Shown here piece after piece: positions 9,419 through 17,727 of a DNA stretch of 26,247 nt. Made by a program: the position numbers and the translations under genes. The notes under the pieces are model-generated. The model saw nothing but the letters and a program-made list of their open reading frames with translations, did not search any database and was not told the origin of the DNA. Numbering within the stretch: position 1 is the first letter of the stretch; every line of letters starts with the position of its first letter. The DNA comes from Anaerolineae bacterium (GTDB lineage Bacteria > Chloroflexota > Anaerolineae > Promineifilales > Promineifilaceae), in the NCBI GenBank assembly GCA_028277515.1, contig JANQGC010000340.1:1-26247 (forward strand), written 5' to 3'.

Positions 9419-9970
9419 ATGAATCCTACATTGTTAAAGCAAAAGGCAATTGACCGTTTTGAAGGGTTACGGCGGCAGGCAGTAATCTATCAATGGTGGT
9501 ACCGGCTGCGGCGACGACCACAAACTTTGCTGCCTCTGGCACCGATTCGTGACCAACTGGCGCAGTTGCAGGCGCTCCCAAAAGGCAAACAAACGGTGCC
9601 AGTGCGCCAGATAGTTGGCAGCGTGTACCGTGCGCATGATTATGACCGCCAGCTCCGGCCACTAAATAACAACCTGCGTGATCGCTGGGTTGGAGTAAAT
9701 ATATTAAACGAGACAACCGGCTGGGCACCTGTTGAACTGGTTCAGGTGGGTAACTTATATTTCATATTAGATGGTCACCATCGTATCTCGGTAGCGCGAG
9801 ATTCAGGGATGGCAGCCTTGGAAGCTAATGTGACAGCATATTCCTTGCCTGTCGATTTTGATGCAGAAGATTCACTGGAGTGTGTGCTGGAGCAACTACG
9901 GGTATATAATTATGAAAGGCGTGAGCAGCAGTTTGTTGAGCGTCCATGTAACCTGCCGCGGTGTTCCTAG
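9419..9970 (+). CDS. ParB/sulfiredoxin-fold-like protein of unknown role
   Basis: 183 residues, soluble, basic N-terminal half (QWWYRLRRRPQ). The segment VPVRQIVGSVYRAHDYDRQ followed by LVQVGNLYFILDGHHRISVAR (motif DGHHR near residue 118) is the signature of the ParB/Srx-like nuclease fold used by many chromosomal and plasmid proteins. No partition helix-turn-helix is present and it is short, so a ParA-linked segregation role is unlikely. AGGGAGGT at 9406-9413 is a strong ribosome-binding site. A LacI-type operator sits immediately upstream, so expression likely follows the ligand of that regulator. Confidence 0.7.
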   Translation: MNPTLLKQKAIDRFEGLRRQAVIYQWWYRLRRRPQTLLPLAPIRDQLAQLQALPKGKQTVPVRQIVGSVYRAHDYDRQLRPLNNNLRDRWVGVNILNETTGWAPVELVQVGNLYFILDGHHRISVARDSGMAALEANVTAYSLPVDFDAEDSLECVLEQLRVYNYERREQQFVERPCNLPRCS

Positions 9971-10048
9971 CCTGAAGCTCAGAGTAATGAAGAACGCCCA
10001 TGCTTCATAAATTGTTTCAACATTTTGATACCTATAAGGAGATTTAAT

Positions 10049-10933
10049 ATGCACATTGGATTACAAATTCCCTCTTTCAAGTATCCCGGCGGCCCGGCCG
10101 CCATTCGGCCCAAACTGCAAGAAATCGTGACAACAGCAGAAGAATCAGATTTTTACAGTCTCTGGGTGATGGATCATTACTATCAAATCAAGGGGTTATT
10201 TGGAGAAGAGTATACAGACCCGATGATGGAGAGCTATACAACGCTTGGATATTTTGCAGGATTAACTGAAAAAGCATATCTAGGTGTGCTGGTAACGGGC
10301 GTTATTTATCGCCATCCTTCTGTTCTAATGAAGATGGTTAACACACTCGATATCCTCTCCGGTGGCCGAGCTTATCTCGGCATTGGTGCGGCATGGTATG
10401 AAGAAGAAGCAAAAGGCTTTGGCATCCCGTACCCATCAACATCAGAACGCTTCGAGCATCTGGAGGACAACCTTCAACTGGCCAAGGCCCTGTGGGACAG
10501 CGATGAGACATCTTTTGCGGGTAAGCATGTGTCCGCCCCGGCAATTACCAATAATCCCCGCCCGCTCTCCAGCCCACATCCACGCATCATGGTTGGCGGC
10601 ACAGGTCCGAAGAAGACACTGCGCATGGTTGCTCAATATGCGGATGCCTGCAATATCTTTGAAGGGGTGGGACCGGAAAACATGCAAAAAGCCCTTGATA
10701 CCCTCAGGGCACATTGTGATACGCTAGGACGGGATTATAACACCATCGAGAAAACATCTCTTTCTACAGCACATCTTTCCGGCGATGATACTGTTGATAG
10801 CGTCATCAATCGTCTCAAGGATCTTTCTGAAATGGGTTTCACGCATGCCATATTCAATATGCCGGATGTTTACGAAATCACGCCGTTAGAAACATTCGCA
10901 AAGGAAATCATCCCGATCGCAGCAGATTTCTAA
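10049..10933 (+). CDS. LLM-class F420-dependent oxidoreductase
   Basis: 294 residues of the luciferase-like monooxygenase fold. Visible family landmarks: GLQIPSF at the N-terminus, FYSLWVMDHYYQI, TGVIYRHPSVLMKMVNTLD, GGRAYLGIGAAWYEEEAKGFGIP and RFEHLEDNLQLAKALW, then IMVGGTGPKKTLRMVAQYAD for cofactor phosphate binding. This is the pattern of F420-using members (Rv1855c-like group) rather than bacterial luciferase; substrate unknown. The start at 10049 is set by AAGGAGA at 10036-10042. It lies 78 bases after the ParB-like gene and could share its transcript. Confidence 0.88.
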   Translation: MHIGLQIPSFKYPGGPAAIRPKLQEIVTTAEESDFYSLWVMDHYYQIKGLFGEEYTDPMMESYTTLGYFAGLTEKAYLGVLVTGVIYRHPSVLMKMVNTLDILSGGRAYLGIGAAWYEEEAKGFGIPYPSTSERFEHLEDNLQLAKALWDSDETSFAGKHVSAPAITNNPRPLSSPHPRIMVGGTGPKKTLRMVAQYADACNIFEGVGPENMQKALDTLRAHCDTLGRDYNTIEKTSLSTAHLSGDDTVDSVINRLKDLSEMGFTHAIFNMPDVYEITPLETFAKEIIPIAADF

Positions 10934-11278
10934 AAAAATAACTCGGCAGATGCTGTTGTTTGAAAGACTTCAATGTCTGGGATTCATGGGAATCAATCGG
11001 CCGCGACCTGGTCCGCTTCCTTAACCTAACCCTCAATATATTCCAAACTTTGGTGGCCAGAAGCCAGGTATTGAAGTATGTAATATGGATAATTTCGGGT
11101 CCCACTGTGGATTTCAGTTTGTCACTGAACGGCCGTTTCTTTCATACGGCGTATGAGGCGGGAGACGGAAACTTTGCGGTATCTTTTACATAACGCAAAC
11201 ATTAAGTCTTCATAAATCTTATCTATCCATTTTGCCAAATACATCGCATGGTCGGATTTCCTTGGTAATATCTCCATC
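10934..11278. other. 345-base gap without a convincing gene
   Basis: An open frame starting at a TTG (10960-11193) has no ribosome-binding site and no recognisable product, so I do not call it. The notable element is a 7-1-7 perfect palindrome, TCATACGGCGTATGA, at 11142-11156. It has the geometry of a Fur-family box but a different sequence from the boxes further right. An ACGGCCGT octamer lies at 11129-11136. The rest is AT-rich leader for the permease gene. Confidence 0.5.
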
Positions 11279-12376
11279 GTGGAAACGAGTGACCTGAATT
11301 CTCAACCATCTCCGGCTGAACGGCTGGCTACGCAAGATCAAACATCGAACATAGTCGTTGGTCAATCCTCCAAGACCGCCACAAAGATCATTCGTCTCAT
11401 CACAGGCATCATTGTCCTATTCATGCTCGTTGGCATTCTGCCCGGTTTTTCTCTGGACTTCCTGGGCGATAAGCTGCAAATCTTCACCACTATCTTTTTA
11501 GGCATCTTCATTGAGGCCGTTCCCTTTTTATTGGCTGGTTCATTAGTGTCCGGAATCATTGCCGTTTTTGTAGACCACGACATGATCGCCCGTTATGTGC
11601 CTCGCCGGGCTGTGCCGGCTGCTTTTACAGGGGCACTCTTGGGATTTGCTTTTCCTGTTTGTGAATGTGGCGTCGTTCCTGTCACCAGACGTCTGTATCA
11701 AAAAGGATTGCCGCTTCCTGTCGGGATCGCTTTTTTACTCAGCGCACCGGTCATCAATCCAATCGTATTAGCCGGCACTTATGTCGCTTTTGGGTTTGGC
11801 CCGATACTCATCGGCCGTTATGTGTTGACCTTTCTCATTGCTTTTTGCATTGGGATTATTTTTCACTTTGCAAAAGCGGAAGAAGTATTACGGCCGGCTG
11901 AGGAAACAGGAATTGGTTTAACCAAAAACTATACTAACATGTCTGCTTTGGAGGAGGGACAAGGCCAACACCGTGGTTTGCTGGCAGTAATCACTGCTGC
12001 AGATGACTTCTTGGATATGTCTCGCTACCTGATTGTGGGTTCTTTACTGGCAGCAGGCATGCAAACGTTTGTCGCTCAAGGGGTTTTACTAGAGTTTGGC
12101 AGCGATAGCGTCTTATCGGTGGTGGCCATGATGATATTGGCCTTTGTTCTGTCCATCTGTTCCACTGTGGATGCCTTTTTGGCGCTTTCTTTTGCCAATG
12201 TTTTTACGACGGGGTCAGTTCTTAGTTTTTTGGTTTTCGGTCCGATGGTAGATATTAAAAGTGCGCTGATGTTCTTGGGCGTTTTTCGCCGCCGGATTGT
12301 CGTGTACCTTATCTTACTGCCACTGCTTTTTACTCTGCTGGCTGCTATTTTTATCAATTTGAACCTGGGGTTATGA
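11279..12376 (+). CDS. ArsP/YcgR-type permease (PF03773-like)
   Basis: 365 residues with about eight membrane spans in two halves. The conserved [21 protein letters not shown] (split: [20 protein letters not shown]) with its two Cys residues, and the [14 protein letters not shown] segment, identify the predicted permease family that includes Bacillus YcgR and arsenical permease ArsP. The second half carries the paired CSTVDAF motif. The start is GTG at 11279 with a poor ribosome-binding site. The stop overlaps the next gene by 4 bases, and the same YcgR-YcgQ order is known elsewhere. A metal or metalloid substrate is likely; which one is unknown. Confidence 0.85.
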   Translation: METSDLNSQPSPAERLATQDQTSNIVVGQSSKTATKIIRLITGIIVLFMLVGILPGFSLDFLGDKLQIFTTIFLGIFIEAVPFLLAGSLVSGIIAVFVDHDMIARYVPRRAVPAAFTGALLGFAFPVCECGVVPVTRRLYQKGLPLPVGIAFLLSAPVINPIVLAGTYVAFGFGPILIGRYVLTFLIAFCIGIIFHFAKAEEVLRPAEETGIGLTKNYTNMSALEEGQGQHRGLLAVITAADDFLDMSRYLIVGSLLAAGMQTFVAQGVLLEFGSDSVLSVVAMMILAFVLSICSTVDAFLALSFANVFTTGSVLSFLVFGPMVDIKSALMFLGVFRRRIVVYLILLPLLFTLLAAIFINLNLGL

Positions 12377-13125
12377 TGAATACAAAAACCATTGCCAAAG
12401 TCCTTGTTTTTGTTAGTTTAGGCTTGTTTCTCTTCAGCCGTTTGTTCAATGGTACGCTGAATTTCTATATCCACCCCCGTTTCAACAGTTTGACAGCCTT
12501 GACAGCCGGTGGATTAATCTTGGTAGGAATCGCCTATGCTCGTCGAAACCAACAGGCAGCTTCACACGACGATTCTCACCATCATGGCCACCTAAATCAT
12601 TCTCATGATCTTTCCTGGTGGGGATTGGCTATTTTGCTCCTGCCGGTACTGTTAGGAGTGTTGGTACAACCCAAACCATTGGGAGCCGATGCTCTGGCAA
12701 ACCGGGAGCTCAATGTTGACTCGATCACATCAGCTCGGGCACCTGATAGCAGCCAACTGACGGTCGTGGCTAATGCTGGTGAACGCAATATCCTCGATTG
12801 GCTGTATTTATTTCAGCGCAGTTCTGATCTGTCCCAGTTTAATGGTGAAGAAGTGCAAGTTATTGGCTTTGTATACCAGGATGAGCAATTTGATTCTGAT
12901 CAGTTTATGGTCAGCCGGTTCACGGTTAGTTGCTGTGTCGCTGATGCTGCCCCCATTGGCCTGATCGTCCAATGGCCTGAAACGGCCGAATTGAACACCG
13001 ACGTATGGGTAGAGGTAGAAGGTACCCTGCAAATGGGAGAGTTTAATGATTTGGAAATACCTTTACTCATTGCTGACAAGGTGACACCGATGGAGCCACC
13101 CACCCAACCCTATTTATACCAATGA
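12373..13125 (+). CDS. DUF1980/TIGR03943-type membrane protein (YcgQ-like)
   Basis: 250 residues. Two or three hydrophobic helices (about 8-25, 38-56, 76-94) are separated by a His-rich loop, [15 protein letters not shown] near residues 58-72, a plausible metal-binding segment. The soluble C-terminal half contains the family stretch [24 protein letters not shown] (split: [16 protein letters not shown]) and [11 protein letters not shown]. The family is the standard partner of the permease encoded just before it. ATGA overlap joins it to that gene, and another 4-base overlap joins it to the next. Confidence 0.85.
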   Translation: MMNTKTIAKVLVFVSLGLFLFSRLFNGTLNFYIHPRFNSLTALTAGGLILVGIAYARRNQQAASHDDSHHHGHLNHSHDLSWWGLAILLLPVLLGVLVQPKPLGADALANRELNVDSITSARAPDSSQLTVVANAGERNILDWLYLFQRSSDLSQFNGEEVQVIGFVYQDEQFDSDQFMVSRFTVSCCVADAAPIGLIVQWPETAELNTDVWVEVEGTLQMGEFNDLEIPLLIADKVTPMEPPTQPYLYQ

Positions 13126-14492
13126 CAATTTCACGATTTGATGCCATTATTTGGTCAATCGCTGCGCTGCTGGCAAGTATCACCTTGCTGGTTATTTTGT
13201 TAGGCAACCAGGTAGGGTTGGATGTGCTGCAAGCAGCGCCAGGTTTTGATGCCGCAACGGTCTCTACAAAAATCAATATCCAGGTAACCTTTTCCGACGA
13301 TCTGGCGATGATTCCGAATTCAGCCATCACCTTCTCCCCCCCTGTCTCCGGTACAACTTCGATTGATGGCAATACGCTCACGTTCCAACCCCTTTCTGCA
13401 TTGCAGCCCAATGCAGATTACCAGGTCATCCTCAGTGAAAGGATCACCGGAGAAAACGGCCGTCGCCTCAAAGAAAACATGACCTGGCAGTTTCGTACCA
13501 CCCAGCCGCAAATCTTGTTCATCAAACCAGACGAAAATGATCCTGATCAGATATTTGTGGCCGATCCATCAGGAACCGCAGAAGCAAAACAGCTAAGTCA
13601 ATCTCCATCCCCGATCACTGCTTTTGCTGTTTCTCCCGATAGTTCCCGAATCGCCTATTCGGCATCTACACATGAATTTGGTCAGGAAGGTACATCGGAT
13701 ATCTGGCTGATGAATAGTGACGGTTCAGATGCACGGATGCTGTTGGACTGCAGCGATGCCGTCTGTGGCAACCTGATATGGATGCCGGACAGCCGTCGTT
13801 TGATTTATGAGAGACGCCAGATTCCTTCGCCTGGTGCCGCACCTGGCAACCCGCGCTTATTTTGGCTGGATGTTCTGACAGAAGAAACAGTGCCTCTGTT
13901 TGCAGATAACCAGATTTTGGGTTTATATCCAGCCATTTCTCCAGATGGTGAATGGCTAAGTTTTGTCTCCCCTTTAGATAACGGCATCCAGCTCTACAGT
14001 TTTGAAGACGGCAGCACAATATTAATCCCCAACCGGATGGGCTCGGCTGTGAATTGGAGTCCAGACAGCCAAACCGTAGCCCTGGCTGATGTTAATACTG
14101 AGGATCAGGATTGGGGCATCAACCTTTCACTTTTTAATGTCGATACAGAAACGGTCGTGAACCTTGGTGAAAGTGTGCAAACGGATGAAGGCGGGCCAGT
14201 CTGGTCACCCGATGGCCGGCAAATTGTCTTCGGCAGCAAAATGGCGCGAACAGGGATGGGACGCCAAATCTGGCTGATGGGCGCTGACAGTACGGATCGA
14301 ATGCCGCTTACGAATGAACCAGATTTTCAACATACCGATTTTGCCTGGTCCCCCGATGGTCAATCTATTATCTACCAGCGATATGATCAGAAAGAGCTCT
14401 ACGCCACACCCAGCGTCTGGATCCTTGATATCCAATCAGGTCAAACAGAAGAAATAGCCACGCCTGCGACCCAACCCGCCTGGTTACCATAG
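13122..14492 (+). CDS. Membrane-anchored protein with Ig-like and TolB/PD40 beta-propeller domains
   Basis: 456 residues: one N-terminal membrane helix (about 9-28), an SbsA-type Ig-like domain (VSTKINIQVTFSDDL...WQFRTT, about 45-125), then repeated PD40/TolB-like blades marked by SPDSSRIAYS, MPDSRRLIYE, SPDGEWLSF, SPDSQTVAL, SPDGRQIVFGS and SPDGQSIIYQ. Such proteins sit outside the membrane and bind partners; no enzyme motif is seen. The ATGA overlap with the DUF1980 gene shows translational coupling, so it probably serves the permease system. Confidence 0.85.
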   Translation: MTISRFDAIIWSIAALLASITLLVILLGNQVGLDVLQAAPGFDAATVSTKINIQVTFSDDLAMIPNSAITFSPPVSGTTSIDGNTLTFQPLSALQPNADYQVILSERITGENGRRLKENMTWQFRTTQPQILFIKPDENDPDQIFVADPSGTAEAKQLSQSPSPITAFAVSPDSSRIAYSASTHEFGQEGTSDIWLMNSDGSDARMLLDCSDAVCGNLIWMPDSRRLIYERRQIPSPGAAPGNPRLFWLDVLTEETVPLFADNQILGLYPAISPDGEWLSFVSPLDNGIQLYSFEDGSTILIPNRMGSAVNWSPDSQTVALADVNTEDQDWGINLSLFNVDTETVVNLGESVQTDEGGPVWSPDGRQIVFGSKMARTGMGRQIWLMGADSTDRMPLTNEPDFQHTDFAWSPDGQSIIYQRYDQKELYATPSVWILDIQSGQTEEIATPATQPAWLP

Positions 14493-14526
14493 AAACGTTA
14501 TCTGAATAGGTCAGCAGCGCATCACT

Positions 14527-14559
14527 GTTTTTCCAGCAATACCTGATTGCTGGAAAAAC
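14527..14559. terminator. Inverted repeat between convergent genes, probable bidirectional terminator
   Basis: GTTTTTCCAGCAAT and ATTGCTGGAAAAAC form a perfect 14-bp stem around a 5-base loop, ACCTG. It lies between the + strand propeller gene (stop 14492) and the - strand His-rich gene (stop 14660). It lacks a trailing U-tract on either strand, the Ts being inside the stem, so it is not a canonical intrinsic terminator. Confidence 0.6.
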
Positions 14560-14659
14560 GATCCGTATTAGCATTTATTGATTGTGGTATTTTCCTGCTA
14601 AAGATTAGTGGGGCGTTATTCTCAATGGCTCCCGCTATCTCAAGATTGCAAACAATGTC

Positions 14660-14986
14660 TTAATTAAGGACAGAAACTGGACCATGGTCGTCGCAGTGAT
14701 CACCATGCTTGTGGTGCAAACGACCATCTACCAGAAAGTCAACGTGGTCACCATGTGGTACGAGTTCGTGCCCGCAGCCGATGTGATCACACTTGCAATC
14801 TATGGCTTTACAATCAGCAGGATTGGTGTCGCTGACCTCAATGACATGTTCGTCGTAGTGATCGCCATGGCTGTGATGCAGATGCCCATCATGCAAGTAA
14901 TCGATGTGATCACCATGTTGGATGCGAGTGTGACCGCAGAATTCACTGTGTGTATGTATGTGAGAGGTATGGATTTTATGTGACAT
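14660..14986 (-). CDS. Small His/Cys-rich repeat protein, probable zinc-binding protein
   Basis: 108 residues with about 25 His and 7 Cys. It contains two 31-residue repeats (residues 17-47 and 71-101), each starting CGH, followed by HGDH, a D-x-L-x-DG-x-LHH core and a second HGDH. The linker holds CKAIDCKC. No signal peptide or membrane helix is present, so it is cytosolic. It starts 20 bases after arsR in the same operon, with AAGGAGA as ribosome-binding site (about 14993-14999). By analogy with SmtB-SmtA, the likely role is metal sequestration or transfer under zinc excess; this is inference. I know no characterised homologue. Confidence 0.85.
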   Translation of the reverse strand: MSHKIHTSHIHTHSEFCGHTRIQHGDHIDYLHDGHLHHSHGDHYDEHVIEVSDTNPADCKAIDCKCDHIGCGHELVPHGDHVDFLVDGRLHHKHGDHCDDHGPVSVLN

Positions 14987-15006
14987 TGATATTCTCCTTG
15001 TATGGG

Positions 15007-15372
15007 TTATCGATTTTGATGATTGATGTGTTCAAGCCCACAATCGAAAATCGTGTGGACATGTTCATCATCCAAATTGTAAATTACATGTTTTCCTTCT
15101 TTGCGATAGGTTACGAGCCCAACACTACGCAATACCCGGAGCTGATGCGAGACCGCAGACTGTGACACATCCAGCAACTGCGTAATTTCGTGGACACACA
15201 ACTCACCGGCAGAGAGTGCGGCAATGATTTTGATCCTGGTTGGATCACCCAATGCTTTATACAGATCAGATAGTCGTGAAATCAGGCGATCAGACAGTAA
15301 TCGTTCTTTAATTTGAGATGCTGAAGTCTCATCCAGTGTGTGTTTGTAATCTTTTTTGTTCATCGCAAACAT
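15007..15372 (-). CDS. ArsR/SmtB-family metal sensor, CzrA-like zinc site
   Basis: 121 residues (or 118 from ATG at 15363). The winged helix-turn-helix is clear: ALGDPTRIKIIAAL, ELCVHEITQLLDVSQSAVSHQLRVLRSVGLV, and a YRKEGKHVIYNL wing. The C-terminal helix has Asp102, His104, His115 and His118. This is the D-x-H...H-x-x-H spacing of the alpha-5 zinc/cobalt site of CzrA (SmtB has Glu last). The ArsR-type CxC of arsenic sensors is absent (C-V-H instead). A 30-bp palindrome covers its start, so it likely represses itself and the downstream His-rich gene until zinc rises. Confidence 0.92.
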   Translation of the reverse strand: MFAMNKKDYKHTLDETSASQIKERLLSDRLISRLSDLYKALGDPTRIKIIAALSAGELCVHEITQLLDVSQSAVSHQLRVLRSVGLVTYRKEGKHVIYNLDDEHVHTIFDCGLEHINHQNR

Positions 15373-15395
15373 ATGAATAATTATTCATATGTTTG
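15366..15395. promoter_or_regulatory. 30-bp perfect palindrome, ArsR-type operator
   Basis: The arms are CAAACATATGAATAA and its exact reverse complement, meeting between 15380 and 15381. The core ATGAATAATTATTCAT fits the TGAA-N-TTCA type operators of SmtB/CzrA proteins. On the minus strand a promoter, TATACT at 15403-15398 with TTGCTT 17 bases further out, would start transcription inside it. Confidence 0.85.
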
Positions 15396-15586
15396 TAGTA
15401 TACTGCAAACTATTGGAAGAAGCAAGAAAAAGCACCAGCAAAAAGGGACTTTGTGACTCAGGGAAATTTTTGTTTGATCAGGTCAACCCTTCCCAGTTAT
15501 AGTCAACGGTTTCTTTACAAAGACCCAATTTGATTCGTCCAGAAAAATCTACGTCGTCAAGTGATATGGAATGCAAATTAAAAAGT

Positions 15587-15614
15587 TTGACCGATAAGAT
15601 TGCGACGCTATACT
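15587..15614 (+). promoter_or_regulatory. Promoter of the znuA-like gene
   Basis: TTGACC at 15587-15592 and TATACT at 15609-15614 each match 5 of 6 consensus bases, with a 16-base spacer. The expected start near 15621 lies 9 bases before the Zur-like box. Confidence 0.7.
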
Positions 15615-15629
15615 TACTACAAATATTTA

Positions 15630-15644
15630 TGATACAAAGTATCA
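15630..15644. promoter_or_regulatory. Zur-like box in front of znuA
   Basis: TGATACAAAGTATCA is a near-perfect 7-1-7 palindrome with the same outer TGATA/TATCA as the two boxes at 20385 and 21781. It is placed just downstream of the expected transcription start and 19 bases before the start codon, where a bound repressor would block transcription. Confidence 0.75.
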
Positions 15645-15662
15645 ACAAGAGGTAGGATTAGA

Positions 15663-17435
15663 ATGATAAGCACAGGAAACAAAAAGAAGCTGTTTGTATA
15701 TATCGTGGCTCTCATTACCCTAGCACTGATCGTTGTAGGTTGTACTGCAGGATCAGGCGAGCAAGAGGCTGCACCGTCAGAGGTTTCTTCAACGGAAGCT
15801 GAAGTACCGGCTGCTGCTGATGAGAGCGAAGAAGAAGGGGATGAGCATCAGGACGATGAAGAAGGGGAAGAGAGCGCCGATGATCATGAACATGATGAAG
15901 AGGGGGAAGAAAGCGCCGACGATCATGAACATGATGAAGAGAGCACCGATGAGCATGAGCATGATGAAGAAGGCGAAGAGCATGAGCATGATGAAGAAGG
16001 CGAAGAGCACGATCATGATCATGAACATGATGAAGAAGCGGAAATGCTCACATTGCCCGAACTGGACGCTGCCGAGTTGGATGGTGAGCCGCTGCGTGTG
16101 GTCGCCACGACCAGCATCATTGGTGATGTGGTGTCGCAGGTGGGTGGCGATGCGATTGACCTGACCGTGTTGATGGGACCGGGTCAAGACCCGCACAGCT
16201 ATGAACCAGCCGCGCAGGATTTAACGGCCGTTGCTGACGCCCACATTATCTTTATCAACGGTTGGAACCTGGAAGAGGGTTTGGTTGATGATTTGGAAAA
16301 CATTGGGGAAGATGCTCTGGTTGTGCCGATTTCCGCTAATATTGCCCCTCTGACCTTTGGAGAAGATGAAGACCACTCGCCCGAAGCCCATTCCCGAGAA
16401 GTTTGTGAACAACTACATGGTAAAACTGCCGAGGAAGAAATCCAGTCGGGTGCAGAAGCTACCGCTGCGGTGGAGTTTCATGATGAAGATGAGCATGCTC
16501 ACGGACGCGAAATCATCACCGTAAAGTTGAACGCCCAGGCCGATGGAACCTACGCGGGCTACCTGTTGTTCCACTCAGAGGAGGAACAGGGCTATGCCTT
16601 CACTTCCGCAGCGGGAACGATTGCCATCAGCGATGCCGCGGGGGTGTTGCTGGAAGCAGGACAGGTTTTGAGCATAGAGTGTGAAGGCATGGCAGTGGGC
16701 AGCTTGTATAAGCTCCCCGTAGGTGAATACGTAGTCGCCATTACCGGTGCAAACGCGGAAACCATCGCTTTTAGCGCTGCGCCTATGCATCCACATGAAG
16801 GTGAAGAACACCACGATGAGCACGAAGGTGAAGAGCATCATGATGAGCACGAAGGTGAAGAACACCACGATGAGCATGGCCATCATCACCACAGTGGTGC
16901 AGATCCGCACGTCTGGTTCAACATCCACAACGTCGAGCAGTGGGTAGAAAACGTTGAACATGCACTGAGCGACCTCGATCCGGCCAATGCCGAGGTGTAT
17001 GAAGCCAATACCACCGCTTATGTGGCTGAGTTGGAGGCCCTGGAGGATTACGCTGCAGAACAGTTGAGCCAAATACCGGAAGAGAATCGCTTCCTGGTCA
17101 CCAACCATGACGCCTTTGGCTACTTTGCTGATGAATACGACATGACCGTATTGGGAACTATTATTCCCAGCATGAGCACCCTGGCTGAACCATCCGCCAG
17201 CGATCTGGCCGAGCTGATCACGGAAATGGAAGAACACAATGTTTGCACCATCTTTACCGAAACCACTGTCAGCGATGCATTGGCCCAAACGGTTGCGGCC
17301 GAGCTGTCCGGCTGCGACGAAGTGCAAGTTCTGAAGCTGTTTACCGGAGCCGTGGGGTCGGAAGGCAGCGGCGCGGAAAGCTTCATTGGCATGTTCCGAG
17401 CGAATGTGGATGCGATTGTCTCTGGATTAAGTTGA
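15663..17435 (+). CDS. znuA: ZnuA-like zinc ABC transporter substrate-binding lipoprotein with an inserted domain
   Basis: 590 residues, nearly twice the usual ZnuA length. A lipoprotein signal ends at Cys27 (IVVGC). Residues about 50-126 are a Glu/Asp/His linker with repeats. The N-lobe begins LRVVATTSIIGDV (about 143), with His178 in DPHSYEP; the C-lobe has His416 in ADPHVWF and His482 in TNHDAFGYF; Glu533 in FTETTVSD may complete the site. Between the lobes lies an extra domain (about 232-376, beta-rich, with EVCEQLHG and LSIECEGMAVGS) and then three HEGEEHHDE repeats plus HGHHHH. AGAGGT precedes the ATG. The zinc assignment rests on the Zur-like box and neighbours; manganese is the alternative. 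Confidence 0.9.
   Translation: MISTGNKKKLFVYIVALITLALIVVGCTAGSGEQEAAPSEVSSTEAEVPAAADESEEEGDEHQDDEEGEESADDHEHDEEGEESADDHEHDEESTDEHEHDEEGEEHEHDEEGEEHDHDHEHDEEAEMLTLPELDAAELDGEPLRVVATTSIIGDVVSQVGGDAIDLTVLMGPGQDPHSYEPAAQDLTAVADAHIIFINGWNLEEGLVDDLENIGEDALVVPISANIAPLTFGEDEDHSPEAHSREVCEQLHGKTAEEEIQSGAEATAAVEFHDEDEHAHGREIITVKLNAQADGTYAGYLLFHSEEEQGYAFTSAAGTIAISDAAGVLLEAGQVLSIECEGMAVGSLYKLPVGEYVVAITGANAETIAFSAAPMHPHEGEEHHDEHEGEEHHDEHEGEEHHDEHGHHHHSGADPHVWFNIHNVEQWVENVEHALSDLDPANAEVYEANTTAYVAELEALEDYAAEQLSQIPEENRFLVTNHDAFGYFADEYDMTVLGTIIPSMSTLAEPSASDLAELITEMEEHNVCTIFTETTVSDALAQTVAAELSGCDEVQVLKLFTGAVGSEGSGAESFIGMFRANVDAIVSGLS
15858..15935 (+). repeat. Two 39-bp direct repeats in the znuA linker
   Basis: Units 15858-15896 and 15897-15935 encode near-identical 13-residue blocks ending in SADDHEHD, and decay into further Asp/Glu/His codons up to about 16044. 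They expand the exported metal-binding linker. Confidence 0.85.
16794..16874 (+). repeat. Three 27-bp tandem repeats in znuA (HEGEEHHDE x3)
   Basis: Units 16794-16820, 16821-16847 and 16848-16874 encode identical nonapeptides with only silent differences, followed by HGHHHH. The position matches the His-rich loop of other ZnuA proteins. The copy number could vary between strains. Confidence 0.9.
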
Positions 17436-17522
17436 TGATGTGAGTAAGAGCTTGGGAAAACTCTATTAGATAGTTGACTGTTCTCGATTCCCAAAATAAG
17501 AGAACTGTTTCCAAACTTCGAT

Positions 17523-17557
17523 GAACTCAGGTTACTGTAAAGCAGTAACCTGAGTTC
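17523..17557. terminator. 15-bp hairpin after znuA
   Basis: GAACTCAGGTTACTG and its exact complement flank a TAAAG loop, 88 bases after the znuA stop. There is no U-tract, so it may be an attenuating or mRNA-stabilising hairpin rather than a full terminator. Its right arm, ACCTGAGTTC, recurs at 17691-17700 just before znuC. Confidence 0.5.
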
Positions 17558-17588
17558 TAGTAACCCGACACTTTTACAAAGAGAAGAT

Positions 17589-17675
17589 TTATGGGACGCT
17601 GATTTACGCTGATGACGCTGAACTATTTATTTTATATCCGTGAAAATCCGCTCTTGTCCGTGTCCTATTTCTAAA
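17589..17675. repeat. Degenerate intergenic repeat (ACGCTGAT / ATCCGTG type)
   Basis: The stretch contains three copies of ACGCTGA in quick succession and then ATCCGTGAAAATCCGC and GTCCGTGTCC. This resembles dispersed intergenic repeats seen in many environmental genomes, from memory only. It separates znuA from znuC and has no open frame. Confidence 0.4.
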
Positions 17676-17727
17676 CTGTCGAGTAGCTAGACCTGAGTTC
17701 AATTAATCGCTGGGCAACGTTGAGATA

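Noticed and set aside
10960..11193. 77-codon frame after the LLM oxidoreductase
   Set aside because: TTG start, no ribosome-binding site, no recognisable product; the palindrome at 11142 would lie inside it.
15789..16196. Long minus-strand open frame opposite znuA (Phe/Met-rich product)
   Set aside because: It is the mirror of the Asp/Glu/His repeat codons; no ribosome-binding site, and the + strand gene is certain.
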